A model generated the notes under the pieces. That model saw nothing but the letters and a program-made list of their open reading frames with translations. It searched no databases and was not told the origin of the DNA. A stretch of 64,000 nt of DNA, taken from assembly GCA_016713425.1 (NCBI GenBank), contig JADJPE010000005.1, positions 3,224,001-3,288,000 of the forward strand, given 5' to 3'. A program made the position numbers and the translations under genes. Position 1 is the first letter of the stretch; every line of letters begins with the position of its first letter. The stretch comes from Deltaproteobacteria bacterium (GTDB taxonomy: Bacteria; Myxococcota; Kuafuiibacteriia; Kuafuiibacteriales; Kuafuiibacteriaceae). Positions 27,566 to 41,693 of the stretch are shown in pieces.

Positions 27566-27886
27566 ATGGATGCCTGGCGTCGGCTCGCCGCCGAGGGGCG
27601 GATCGGTCCGCGCCTATCGGCCGATGAGCGACGGACTGATGGCCATCAGAACGCCTTTCCGAAGAGCATGAGCGTGATCCGAACGCTGTTCCCCATCGCG
27701 ATGGCTGCGAGTTCCGCGTTGACCCATCCGGATGCGCGTCTACGGCATTCGCCGGCGAATGTGCCGATATGCAGCCCCCGCTGATTGGGTCGTTCCGCTC
27801 GTACCCCCGTGCGGAGATGTCCTCGCGAAGTCTTGTCGGGCGAGGGATCTGTAAACTTCTCGCGACTCCAGATGGCGCCGCGGTCT
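27566..27886. other. Intergenic stretch with no supported gene
   Basis: It separates two convergent genes. Short frames exist on both strands but lack coding features. No clear terminator hairpin with a T-run was found. Confidence 0.4.
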
Positions 27887-34404
<6,518 letters not shown>

Positions 34405-34725
34405 ATGCGGCCTTGGAAGAGCATGGGTGGCGCTGGCGCTGGCCCGAGCGCTGACGGCGATGTCAATGAACGTCGTCGTTGCGGATGGCTACGTATCGTA
34501 TCGCGTTTGGGCGCCGTCGTTCTGATCGTGGGGGCCGCTGCAGCCGTCCTGAGCGGGTGCAAAACTGTCGAACCCTGGGAACGCGGGTCGATGGCGCACT
34601 TCTCGATGGATCCGGCGGCGGAGAACGTCGCGATGAATGAGGCCTTTCGCCAGCATGTCTTCGAGGCTCGTGAAGGCGCAGCGGGCGGCTACGGGCGCGC
34701 GGGGGGCGGATGCGGCTGCAACTGA
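34405..34725 (+). CDS. DUF4266 small lipoprotein
   Basis: A 106-residue precursor with a hydrophobic segment and lipobox (VLSGC), so the mature part is a membrane-anchored peptide of about 50 residues starting CKTVEPWERGSMAHFSMD. The body matches DUF4266: the PWERG start, HVFEAREGAAGGYG, and a conserved GGGCGCN C-terminus. The start is uncertain (34405 or 34423); no strong ribosome site is seen. It overlaps the thioredoxin-like gene by 16 bases and ApbE follows, a neighbourhood that recurs for this family. The Cys-Gly-Cys tail could bind metal or be a modification or redox site; that is inference. Confidence 0.8.
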   Translation: MRPWKSMGGAGAGPSADGDVNERRRCGWLRIVSRLGAVVLIVGAAAAVLSGCKTVEPWERGSMAHFSMDPAAENVAMNEAFRQHVFEAREGAAGGYGRAGGGCGCN

Positions 34726-35429
34726 GGATTCGAAGGTTTCGGGCCCTTGCCTTGTGCGCGATCCACGTCTTGACCTCGATCGCGGCCGTCATCGCTCGGT
34801 CTGTGTCCGTGTCCGTGTCCGTGTCAGTGTCGTCCGTGCCTGTCTCTTTGTCGGCGCTCGCGTTGGCGTTGGCGTTGCCGCTTGGTTTGTCGAGCGTGTC
34901 ATGCGCGGGTGCAGGTCGATCCAACGTCCAAGCGGAGATTTCGCCCGAGATCTTGCCCCGGTTCGTGTTTCGCGACTTCAGTGGACGCTCGCTTTCGAAT
35001 CAGGACTATCTTGGGAGCGTTCTCCTCCTCGATATTTGGGCCAGCTGGTGTGCCCCCTGTGAGGCCTCACTACCGTTCTACGCATCCTTGTTCGAGCGGT
35101 TCTCAGCGCGTGGACTTCGGGTGCTCGCGGTAAGTGTCGACGAGCATGAAGACGACGTTCGCGCGTTTCTTGCCCGCCACCCGATGCCTTTCGACGTCGT
35201 GCGAGGGGACGATCATGCCTTCCTCGAACAGCTTGGCGTGGATACGATGCCCTCTTTGTGGATCGTGGGGCGCGACGGTCGCATCATCAGCCGTCACGCC
35301 GGGTTCGAGGCGCGTGACCGCGTCGACCTGGAGCGCCTAGTCCTCCGCGCGCTCGATTTGAGCGCCATGACTTCGAACGCGGCTGACGTGGGTACGGTTG
35401 AGTCGTCGAAGGAATTGTCGAAGGAATAG
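34710..35429 (+). CDS. TlpA/ResA-like thioredoxin, membrane-anchored
   Basis: A 239-residue protein with a hydrophobic N-terminus containing SVSVSVSVS repeats (from a GTGTCC microsatellite) and a likely lipobox (SSVSC), then a thioredoxin fold. The active site is WASWCAPCEASLP, the redox-active C-x-x-C. Downstream cis-Pro is in VDTMPSLWIV. It should act outside the cytoplasmic membrane as a thiol reductant or oxidant. It overlaps the DUF4266 gene and precedes apbE by 15 bases, so all three are probably one operon; its likely client is the Cys-rich DUF4266 tail (inference). Confidence 0.85.
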   Translation: MRLQLRIRRFRALALCAIHVLTSIAAVIARSVSVSVSVSVSSVPVSLSALALALALPLGLSSVSCAGAGRSNVQAEISPEILPRFVFRDFSGRSLSNQDYLGSVLLLDIWASWCAPCEASLPFYASLFERFSARGLRVLAVSVDEHEDDVRAFLARHPMPFDVVRGDDHAFLEQLGVDTMPSLWIVGRDGRIISRHAGFEARDRVDLERLVLRALDLSAMTSNAADVGTVESSKELSKE

Positions 35430-35444
35430 TCGAAGGAGCCACCG

Positions 35445-36755
35445 ATGGAGAACCACGCCGCCACGCGACGGCTGCGCGCGACGCAGGTTGCGCTTGCCTC
35501 ATGCGCCGCCCACTCCGAGTTTACTGCGACGTCTTCATGTGCCTTGCTGTTGTCGCTCTCTTCAGGTCTTTCGCGTGTCTCGCGCTGCGCCCGCTCTTCT
35601 GTCCCGCGTCTCGTGGCTGGTGTGGCGTCCGTCCTTCTTGTTGTATCCGCTTCTGGCGCGTGCAAGCGAGCCTCGACCGCTCCCGACGTCGGAGGCGGTG
35701 GTGTGCCCCCCTCGATGCCTGGAACGGCAGGAACGGCGGCCGAGGTTGCACGGGTCGGCGCACCCGGGGCAGAGGCCGACGAGGTTGGGGCGTCGGCGTC
35801 TTCGGTGCCGCTTGTTTCTCGGTCGCATTATGCGATGGGAACCCAGATCGCTGTGTCCGCTTATACGGAGGACGAAGCGCGAGCCCTGGAAGCGATGCAC
35901 GCTGTGTTCGTCGAGTTTGACCGCCTCGAACGTCTGATGAGTGTGTGGGTCGAGTCGAGCGATATCGCGAGGATCAACCGGGAAGGCGCGAAGCATCCTG
36001 TCGCGGTCGAAGAGGAGGTTTTCGACGTCTTGGTTCGGGCGCGCGCCTTCAGTGAGGCCACGGGTGGGAAGTTCGATGTCTCATTCGGGGCGCTTTCGGG
36101 GCTTTGGCGCTTCGATCACGACCAGGATAACCGGGTCCCCAAGGCGGAGGAGATCAAGGCGCGCCTTCCTCTGATTGACTACCGGAAGATCATCCTCGAA
36201 CCGGTGCATCACACGGTCGCGCTCGGACGCGAAGGCATGCGCCTCCATCTGGGCGGGGTGGCGAAAGGCTACGCCGTGGATCGTGCTGTGGCCTTGATGC
36301 GAAGCGCCGGGCTTTCGGATTTCATGATTCAAGCCGGGGGTGACATGTATGCCTCCGGGCGTCGTGGGAACCGGCCGTGGCGCGTGGGCGTGCGGGATCC
36401 GAGAGGTGATCGAACATCCTATTTCGCATGGGCGGAGGTGACCGACGCGACGTTTAGCACCTCGGGAGATTACGAACGCTTCTTCATCGTCGACAACAGG
36501 CGCTACCACCACATCATCGATCCCGATACCGGAGAACCAGCACGCCTGTGCCGAAGCGTCACCGTGCTTGCGCCGAGTGCGATCGACGCGGACGCGCTTT
36601 CGACGAGCATCTTTCTTCTCGGCCCTTCACGTGGTCTTCAGCTTCTCGAGAGGTTCGAGGGTGCCGGTGCGATCATTGTCGACCAGGAGAACAAAGTGAC
36701 GGTTTCGCCGCGGCTCATCGGCAAGGTGAACATCCTTCGAGCGCCTACGCCCTGA
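35445..36755 (+). CDS. apbE: FAD:protein FMN transferase (ApbE), lipoprotein
   Basis: A 436-residue precursor with a hydrophobic segment and lipobox-like SASGAC, then a 340-residue ApbE domain. Motifs: YAMGTQIAVSAY, DVSFGALSGLWRF, the FAD-binding LGGVAKGYAVDRAV, QAGGDMYASG, FSTSGDYERFF with HHIIDPDTGEP, and the metal-binding DADALST. ApbE attaches FMN by a phosphoester bond to a Thr or Ser of exported redox proteins. No FMN-binding target domain with the D-G-A-T/S-type motif is obvious next to it; the DUF4266 and thioredoxin genes upstream are its operon partners. The N-terminal 130 residues are unusually long and low in complexity. Confidence 0.92.
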   Translation: MENHAATRRLRATQVALASCAAHSEFTATSSCALLLSLSSGLSRVSRCARSSVPRLVAGVASVLLVVSASGACKRASTAPDVGGGGVPPSMPGTAGTAAEVARVGAPGAEADEVGASASSVPLVSRSHYAMGTQIAVSAYTEDEARALEAMHAVFVEFDRLERLMSVWVESSDIARINREGAKHPVAVEEEVFDVLVRARAFSEATGGKFDVSFGALSGLWRFDHDQDNRVPKAEEIKARLPLIDYRKIILEPVHHTVALGREGMRLHLGGVAKGYAVDRAVALMRSAGLSDFMIQAGGDMYASGRRGNRPWRVGVRDPRGDRTSYFAWAEVTDATFSTSGDYERFFIVDNRRYHHIIDPDTGEPARLCRSVTVLAPSAIDADALSTSIFLLGPSRGLQLLERFEGAGAIIVDQENKVTVSPRLIGKVNILRAPTP

Positions 36756-36763
36756 ACATGCGA

Positions 36764-36834
36764 TCACGCGATCGCGCGATCACGAGATCACGAGATCATG
36801 AGATCATGAGATCATGAGATCATGAGATCACGAG
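36764..36834. repeat. 8-bp GATC-containing tandem repeat
   Basis: Units ATCATGAG/ATCACGAG are repeated about eight times between apbE and the convergent lipoprotein gene. Each unit contains a GATC at the join. Any hairpin formed by it could help stop transcription from both sides. Confidence 0.85.
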
Positions 36835-36847
36835 ATCTCCGCCCCAC

Positions 36848-39163
36848 TCAAGGGCCGCAAAGATAGTTGTTGCTCCAGCCAAAGGGATCTAAAGACTGCT
36901 CAAACTTGAGACAAGACCAGCCCGGAATCATCCCATTGTAGTTCCACTGCATGGGCAACGGATTCGGCGCGCAGAGGTAGTTGTCTTGCCATCCATGCGG
37001 GTCGCCCGGCTCGTCGATCAAGGTGCAAGACATGCCGGCGATCGCACCGGCGGAGCTCCAAACCAGGCCCCAATCGTGGCGCGAACACAGAAACTTGTCG
37101 TCCCAGCCATAGACATCGGACGGCTCTTCGATCTGCACACAGGCCATGTTCGCAATACGACCGGACGCGCTCCAGAGAAAGTCGCTCATCGAGAACTCCG
37201 CGACGTCTCCGACCGGCGGCCGGTCCGTGGGCGCGCCCGGCGACGACGTGACAACGAAATCGCCGGAATGCCCAAGCTCCGCATTGGACACGACATAAAC
37301 GAAAAGCCGCTGCCCATCGTAGGCTGTTCGCTGCGCCGGCGACAGACTGAAGGCGAAACCTCGGTCCACAACGGCGTTGCGGCAAGCCGTCATGACCGCC
37401 TGCTCACGCGGAAAATCGGTCGCCACACGGCCAAGCCTCGCGCCGCCTTCTTCTCGCGATCGACCGACGTAGAGCTCGACGTCGACAGGCGCCGCGTCCC
37501 CGGGAATACAGGCCCAGCCGGCTACGACCAGAATCCCACCCGCGCCTTCGCCCGCGCCGTCCACGAAACCAATGGCATCATTCGCTGTGGGCGTCTCAGG
37601 CACCGGCGTTTCGGGCACCGGCGTCTCAGGCACCGGCGTTTCGGGCACCGGCGTTTCGGGCACCGGCGTTTCGGGCACCGGCGCTCCAGGCAACGGGTTG
37701 GACGGCGCGCGAAGCAGCGACTGAATCTGTCGAATCACGGTGGGATCGTGCTCGATGTTGGCGCCGAAAGAGTAGAGCGTCACGAAGCGCGGCGCCGCAA
37801 TTCCACGCTCCGGGAACCCGTGAATCAAGACCGGTAACAGCACTGGGTTGGCTTCAGTCACAGCCCAATCTCCGGGCGCGGCTTCGGCGAGCTCAGGCAG
37901 AACTTCGCGGCAATCTGACGTCGTGCAATACGCCGAGAATCCTGGCGTAAGCGCCTGATGCTTCGCGAGGTGGGCTGGGTTTCGCTGCCACCTTGGATAC
38001 CGGTACCCCGGCATGTTCGTGTCTCGATCGAGGAGGAGATAGTGCGAGAAGATCTTCGAAGCACCGATCCCCGTCGCGCCCGAGCGGTATAGACTCGAAG
38101 TAAAGTCAACGTACTCGCGTGCAATGTCTCCGAGGACCTGATTCGTTTGGTCGTACGTCAGGTCACCCTCTCTGTACCCCGAATCCATCAGAGCCCGATA
38201 GCCGATCGGGACGGTCCATTCTTGGTCGTCGATCGACGTCTCCCATCCCACGTCAATGCCTAAGAAGCGCTCATCGCTGGGCCCGAAAAACTCGTTGAAT
38301 GCACCCCGCAAGGCGTCGTTGATCACGACTGCCTTCTGACTGAGCCTGGCACGTACCTCGGTGCTCAAGTAGTTGAGCTTGGGCGGCTGAATGCTCGGTC
38401 CACCCCAATAGAGAATGTATTGTGACGTGGGCTCGTTCCAGCCCGTCCACTCGACGTTTGCGAGTACCGCGGCATCGTCGCGCGTCCGAGTATAGTGATT
38501 GTAGCCGATAGGCCGCACGCCCGTGATCTCTTCGATCATCGCATTCGCATGCGCGATGTCGTACTCAGGTGCGAAACCAAAGAGCCACTCGTGGTTGATG
38601 TGGATGAGAAGTCGAAGACGATGTCGCTGCGCCGCTTCAAAGGCCTCACGCACCCGTGAACGGATCGTGTCATCTTGCTCCTGCAAAGGGTTGATGAGCA
38701 AAACGAAACCGAGGTCCATCCCGTGCCAAGAATCCGATGAGCCGAACGTGTCGATGATGCGCTGAGCGAAGCGTGCGGGCGTTCCGTCGCTTCCGCCGGG
38801 TTCGAACGGATGCAGCACGATGGCTTGTCGAGGCCCCCCGACGTAGCTTTCCACCACCTTGGTTTCCGTGCTTCGCGAATCGGCCGGGGGAGAGAGGATC
38901 TCGACCGGTGCGGAGTCACGCCCCGAAACCTTGTCCGTTTCCGCGACCGAATCAGTCCCGGCCGCCGATGCCCCGCAACCCAGGACTCCAAAGGCGGGAC
39001 AAACCCAAGCAAGCATCGCGCAGGCGGCGACACAACGCCCTAGACCTCGCAGGCGAACTGCAACCGGCCCACCACGACCGCATTCATCGCGCTCCACCAA
39101 GCACCCCCGGCACCAAAGGTATGGTGACGTCGAAACAAGCAGCATGGGACGTGCCATCAACAA
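36848..39163 (-). CDS. Large secreted lipoprotein with PVPET repeats and Trp/Cys repeat domain
   Basis: A 771-residue precursor. A signal segment ends at the lipobox FGVLGC (about residue 63); GTG 39097 is a plausible shorter start. Residues about 100-500 form a globular domain that reads like a glycoside-hydrolase-type barrel (VLHPFEPGG, LLIHINHEW, VEWTGWNEPTS with a possible Asn-Glu pair), which is suggestive only. Six VPETP repeats (15-bp units, 37591-37690) make a linker. Then come a beta-sandwich-like region and three C-terminal repeats of a pattern W..G.I..M.C..I.EP.D..GW.D..LC. The Cys pairs probably form disulphides. Probably anchored outside the cell; substrate unknown. Confidence 0.65.
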   Translation of the reverse strand: MLMARPMLLVSTSPYLWCRGCLVERDECGRGGPVAVRLRGLGRCVAACAMLAWVCPAFGVLGCGASAAGTDSVAETDKVSGRDSAPVEILSPPADSRSTETKVVESYVGGPRQAIVLHPFEPGGSDGTPARFAQRIIDTFGSSDSWHGMDLGFVLLINPLQEQDDTIRSRVREAFEAAQRHRLRLLIHINHEWLFGFAPEYDIAHANAMIEEITGVRPIGYNHYTRTRDDAAVLANVEWTGWNEPTSQYILYWGGPSIQPPKLNYLSTEVRARLSQKAVVINDALRGAFNEFFGPSDERFLGIDVGWETSIDDQEWTVPIGYRALMDSGYREGDLTYDQTNQVLGDIAREYVDFTSSLYRSGATGIGASKIFSHYLLLDRDTNMPGYRYPRWQRNPAHLAKHQALTPGFSAYCTTSDCREVLPELAEAAPGDWAVTEANPVLLPVLIHGFPERGIAAPRFVTLYSFGANIEHDPTVIRQIQSLLRAPSNPLPGAPVPETPVPETPVPETPVPETPVPETPVPETPTANDAIGFVDGAGEGAGGILVVAGWACIPGDAAPVDVELYVGRSREEGGARLGRVATDFPREQAVMTACRNAVVDRGFAFSLSPAQRTAYDGQRLFVYVVSNAELGHSGDFVVTSSPGAPTDRPPVGDVAEFSMSDFLWSASGRIANMACVQIEEPSDVYGWDDKFLCSRHDWGLVWSSAGAIAGMSCTLIDEPGDPHGWQDNYLCAPNPLPMQWNYNGMIPGWSCLKFEQSLDPFGWSNNYLCGP
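37591..37690. repeat. 15-bp tandem repeat encoding VPETP linker
   Basis: The unit GCGTTTCGGGCACCG and its GCGTCTCAGGCACCG variant alternate for six copies plus a partial one. They stay in frame with the lipoprotein gene. Confidence 0.9.
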
Positions 39164-39377
39164 GGCATGCGGCTACCGATCAAACGACGTCGAGAGCGTC
39201 GCCCAAGACCCGCCAAGCGTCTCATGGGATGCGTCAGACCAGACCAAGCCCGACCAAGACCAGACGAGCCCTCTCAGGGAGGCGCACCCTGAGCCGCCTC
39301 GCCCAGCCAGGTACGCCGAAATCGGGACGGGTGGGAGCCTCTTCACGCGCGTGCCGCGCTACGATCTTCGGCCCGCG

Positions 39378-40028
39378 TCACGCTTGGAGCAGCTTGAACG
39401 CGTGTGTCCACCGGTTCTTCGTGAAGCCCGGAATGCACCAGAGCATGCACAAGGGCTCGATCGCACGCGCGGACTCTGCGGCGCCCATATCGACGGTCTC
39501 CCAACCCCAGTCGGTCAGGAGTGCCTGCACGCTCTCCTTGGCGGCCGCGTCATTGCCGCAGATGAACATGGACGGCGGTCCCCCCGCAAACTTCGGATGG
39601 ACCATGAACGCGTTGCCCACGCAGGAGAACGCTTTCACGAATCTCGCCTCCTTGGCTCCGCGCTGCAGGCGCTCCATCAACGATTCATCGTGGTTGGTGA
39701 AGAAACGAAGCACACCATGTTCGGGTGGCGCATCCGCAATCGGATTTGTTGCGTCGATGACGACCTTGCCGGCCAGATTTTCGGGCCCTGCCAGGGCGAT
39801 GGCGCTCTCCGCGGCGGAGCCTTTGACGGCAAGAACGATCTGCTCTCCCCACTGCGCCGCTTCGGCGAAGGTCCCGATATGCGCTTTTTCGCCCGCCTTC
39901 TTCTGCCAGTCGGCCAGCTTCGAGGGCTCGCGGCTCCCTCTCATGACCTCGTGCCCGCTCGCGAGCAAACCGTCTGCCAAGACCTGACCTACCTGCCCCG
40001 AGCCGATGACTGCGTACTTGATCATCAC
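39378..40028 (-). CDS. NADP oxidoreductase, F420-dependent reductase-like
   Basis: A 216-residue cytosolic protein with an N-terminal Rossmann fold: YAVIGSGQVGQVLADGLLAS (GxGxxG) followed by SREPSK, the Ser-Arg pair that favours NADPH. VVIDATNPI and an AFSCVGNAFM segment match the NpdG/coenzyme-F420-dependent NADP oxidoreductase family, many members of which in bacteria do not use F420. The start is ATG-ATG at 40028/40025. It is the last gene of a MarR-SDR-reductase series on the minus strand, separated from the SDR by 138 bases of repeat-rich DNA. Confidence 0.85.
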   Translation of the reverse strand: MMIKYAVIGSGQVGQVLADGLLASGHEVMRGSREPSKLADWQKKAGEKAHIGTFAEAAQWGEQIVLAVKGSAAESAIALAGPENLAGKVVIDATNPIADAPPEHGVLRFFTNHDESLMERLQRGAKEARFVKAFSCVGNAFMVHPKFAGGPPSMFICGNDAAAKESVQALLTDWGWETVDMGAAESARAIEPLCMLWCIPGFTKNRWTHAFKLLQA

Positions 40029-40070
40029 GATTCTCCTCTATCTGCCTATCTATCCATCCACCTATCTAAC

Positions 40071-40119
40071 GACCTACGACCTACGACCTACGACCTACGG
40101 CCTACGGCCTACGGCCTAA
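40071..40119. repeat. 7-bp tandem repeat (GACCTAC/GGCCTAC)
   Basis: Seven consecutive 7-bp units, four GACCTAC then three GGCCTA[C/A], lie between the reductase and SDR genes. A CTAT/CATC-rich run lies just before it. Confidence 0.85.
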
Positions 40120-40166
40120 CCAACTAACAACCTAAAAGCCTAACGGCCGCACGCCCTCCATCCCTC

Positions 40167-41039
40167 TCAGCGGATCCCGAACATGCGGAGCAGCTCGCCT
40201 TGAACTTCGGCGCACCGCTCATTGATCGCGCGCACCGGCCCTTGGACGTCGGCGCCCACCGTCTTGCGCAGTGGACGATCGGACTTCGGCAGCTCGACGA
40301 GCTCGACCAGGGCGTCGATGATTTCCTGTGGGTTTCCAAGCTGACCGGACTTGGCGCGTGCCTCGAAGCCGCCTGCGAACGCCGTGAACATCGCCTTCAC
40401 CGCGGGCTGGTCCTCGATCAGCGCGCCGTCCTTGGGATGGATCGAATTGCTGAGGAAGCTCGTGCCGTACGCGCCTGGTTGGAGAATGGTCGTATCGATC
40501 CCCTGTGGCGTGAGCTCATAGGCGCCGCTTTCGGCGATCGCTTCGACCGCGTGTTTGGAGGCTGTGTAGGGGCCAAGAAATGGGAACTGGATTCGGCCGA
40601 GTCCGCTCGACACGTAGACGATGTAGCCACCGCCGGCCCGACGCATGTGCGGCAGCACGGCGCGGTTCATGCGAAGCGGGCCGACGACATTGATGTCGAA
40701 AAGGTTCTTCACCTGGTCGGGCGTGAATCCCTCCTGCAGGCCCCACGTTCCAACGCCTGCGTTGTTGATGAGGATATCGATGCCACCGACCGCGGCGATC
40801 ATCTGTTCCACGCCGCTGGCGACCGAGCTATCCTGAGTCACGTCGATCTCGACGATGTGAAGCGCGTGCTGCCCTTGGGTCGCGAAGTCTCGAAGCGCTT
40901 GCGCCTGCGCGGCGTTCTTACCCGCCGGACCTCGCATCGAGGCGAAAACCACATGCCCTTTGGCGGCGAGGGCCTTGGATGCTCCGAGGCCAAATCCGCT
41001 GCTGGCTCCGGTGATTAGGATCTTCTTCTTGTCGCTCAT
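40167..41039 (-). CDS. Short-chain dehydrogenase/reductase (SDR)
   Basis: A 290-residue classical SDR: TGASSGFGLGASKAL cofactor loop at the N-terminus, INNAGVGTWG, a Ser in YIVYVSSGLG and the catalytic Tyr-Lys in YTASKHAVE, then the LQPGAYGT segment. Length is normal. ATG 41039 is used. It lies 76 bases downstream of the MarR-family regulator on the same strand and is its likely target. Substrate is unknown; similar pairs detoxify carbonyl or quinone compounds. Confidence 0.9.
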   Translation of the reverse strand: MSDKKKILITGASSGFGLGASKALAAKGHVVFASMRGPAGKNAAQAQALRDFATQGQHALHIVEIDVTQDSSVASGVEQMIAAVGGIDILINNAGVGTWGLQEGFTPDQVKNLFDINVVGPLRMNRAVLPHMRRAGGGYIVYVSSGLGRIQFPFLGPYTASKHAVEAIAESGAYELTPQGIDTTILQPGAYGTSFLSNSIHPKDGALIEDQPAVKAMFTAFAGGFEARAKSGQLGNPQEIIDALVELVELPKSDRPLRKTVGADVQGPVRAINERCAEVQGELLRMFGIR

Positions 41040-41115
41040 TCGTGGACCTTCCTTTTTGTTCGTTCGTGTTCGAGTGGTGTCGTCGGCGCGTCTGTCTCGA
41101 GCATAGGTTTGTCAA

Positions 41116-41607
41116 TCATCCTTTGCCTCCATGAACGCCTCCATGAATGCCTGGGTGAACGCCTGGGTGAATGACCTCCGCGATGGATCGGTTGAGCGCT
41201 TCGGCTTCCTGGCGCCCAAACGCCTCGGAGTACAGCAGGAACAGCTCGTGCCATGCCTCGTGGATGTCGGGGAGCCGCCTTCTTGCGGAACCGAGCAGAC
41301 TAATCCACGTATTGCGACCGTCTCGCGTTCGTTTCACCAGCCGTTGTTGTTCCAGACGTTGAACCAGCCTGGTCACGGTCGATGCGTCGAGAGTCATGGC
41401 CTCGGCAAGCTGCGAGGTTGTCGCACGACCGTCTGGCGCTTCCGCGAGCGCCATCAAGAGGAAGGCATGGCTCGGTGCGATCTCTAGACTTCGGAAGGCC
41501 TCGGTCGCCAACCGGTCGATGCGCCGGAATAGGACGCCTGCCGTGAAGTAAAGGCAGCCGGAGAAGTAGTCGCTCAGCTTCGCATCACGGCTACGCCCGC
41601 TCTCCAT
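41116..41607 (-). CDS. MarR-family transcriptional regulator
   Basis: A 163-residue winged-helix protein. The DNA-binding segment reads RATTSQLAEAMTLDASTVTR followed by LVQRLEQQRLVKRTRDGRN, the wing. The start at 41607 is supported by the promoter 9-35 bases upstream. The C-terminus ends in HPGVHPGIHGGVHGG, encoded by 12-bp repeats (41127-41175), which is not part of the fold. It is expected to repress itself and the SDR and reductase genes downstream until a small aromatic or phenolic ligand binds. Confidence 0.87.
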   Translation of the reverse strand: MESGRSRDAKLSDYFSGCLYFTAGVLFRRIDRLATEAFRSLEIAPSHAFLLMALAEAPDGRATTSQLAEAMTLDASTVTRLVQRLEQQRLVKRTRDGRNTWISLLGSARRRLPDIHEAWHELFLLYSEAFGRQEAEALNRSIAEVIHPGVHPGIHGGVHGGKG

Positions 41608-41615
41608 GCGAAGCT

Positions 41616-41642
41616 TGTATAGACAATTGTATGTACAGTCAA
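41616..41642 (-). promoter_or_regulatory. Promoter with overlapping MarR operator
   Basis: On the minus strand a -35-like TTGACT (41642-41637) and a -10-like TATACA (41621-41616) are 15 bases apart. Between and over them lies an imperfect 22-bp palindrome: arms TGTACATAC and GTCTATACA around AATT, matching at seven of nine positions. The start site would fall only about two bases before the marR ATG, so the mRNA may be leaderless. Confidence 0.6.
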
Positions 41643-41693
41643 CCCGCGCGGCACCCGCGGTGCGCGCGCTTGCCGCCCACGTTGAACCTAAAC

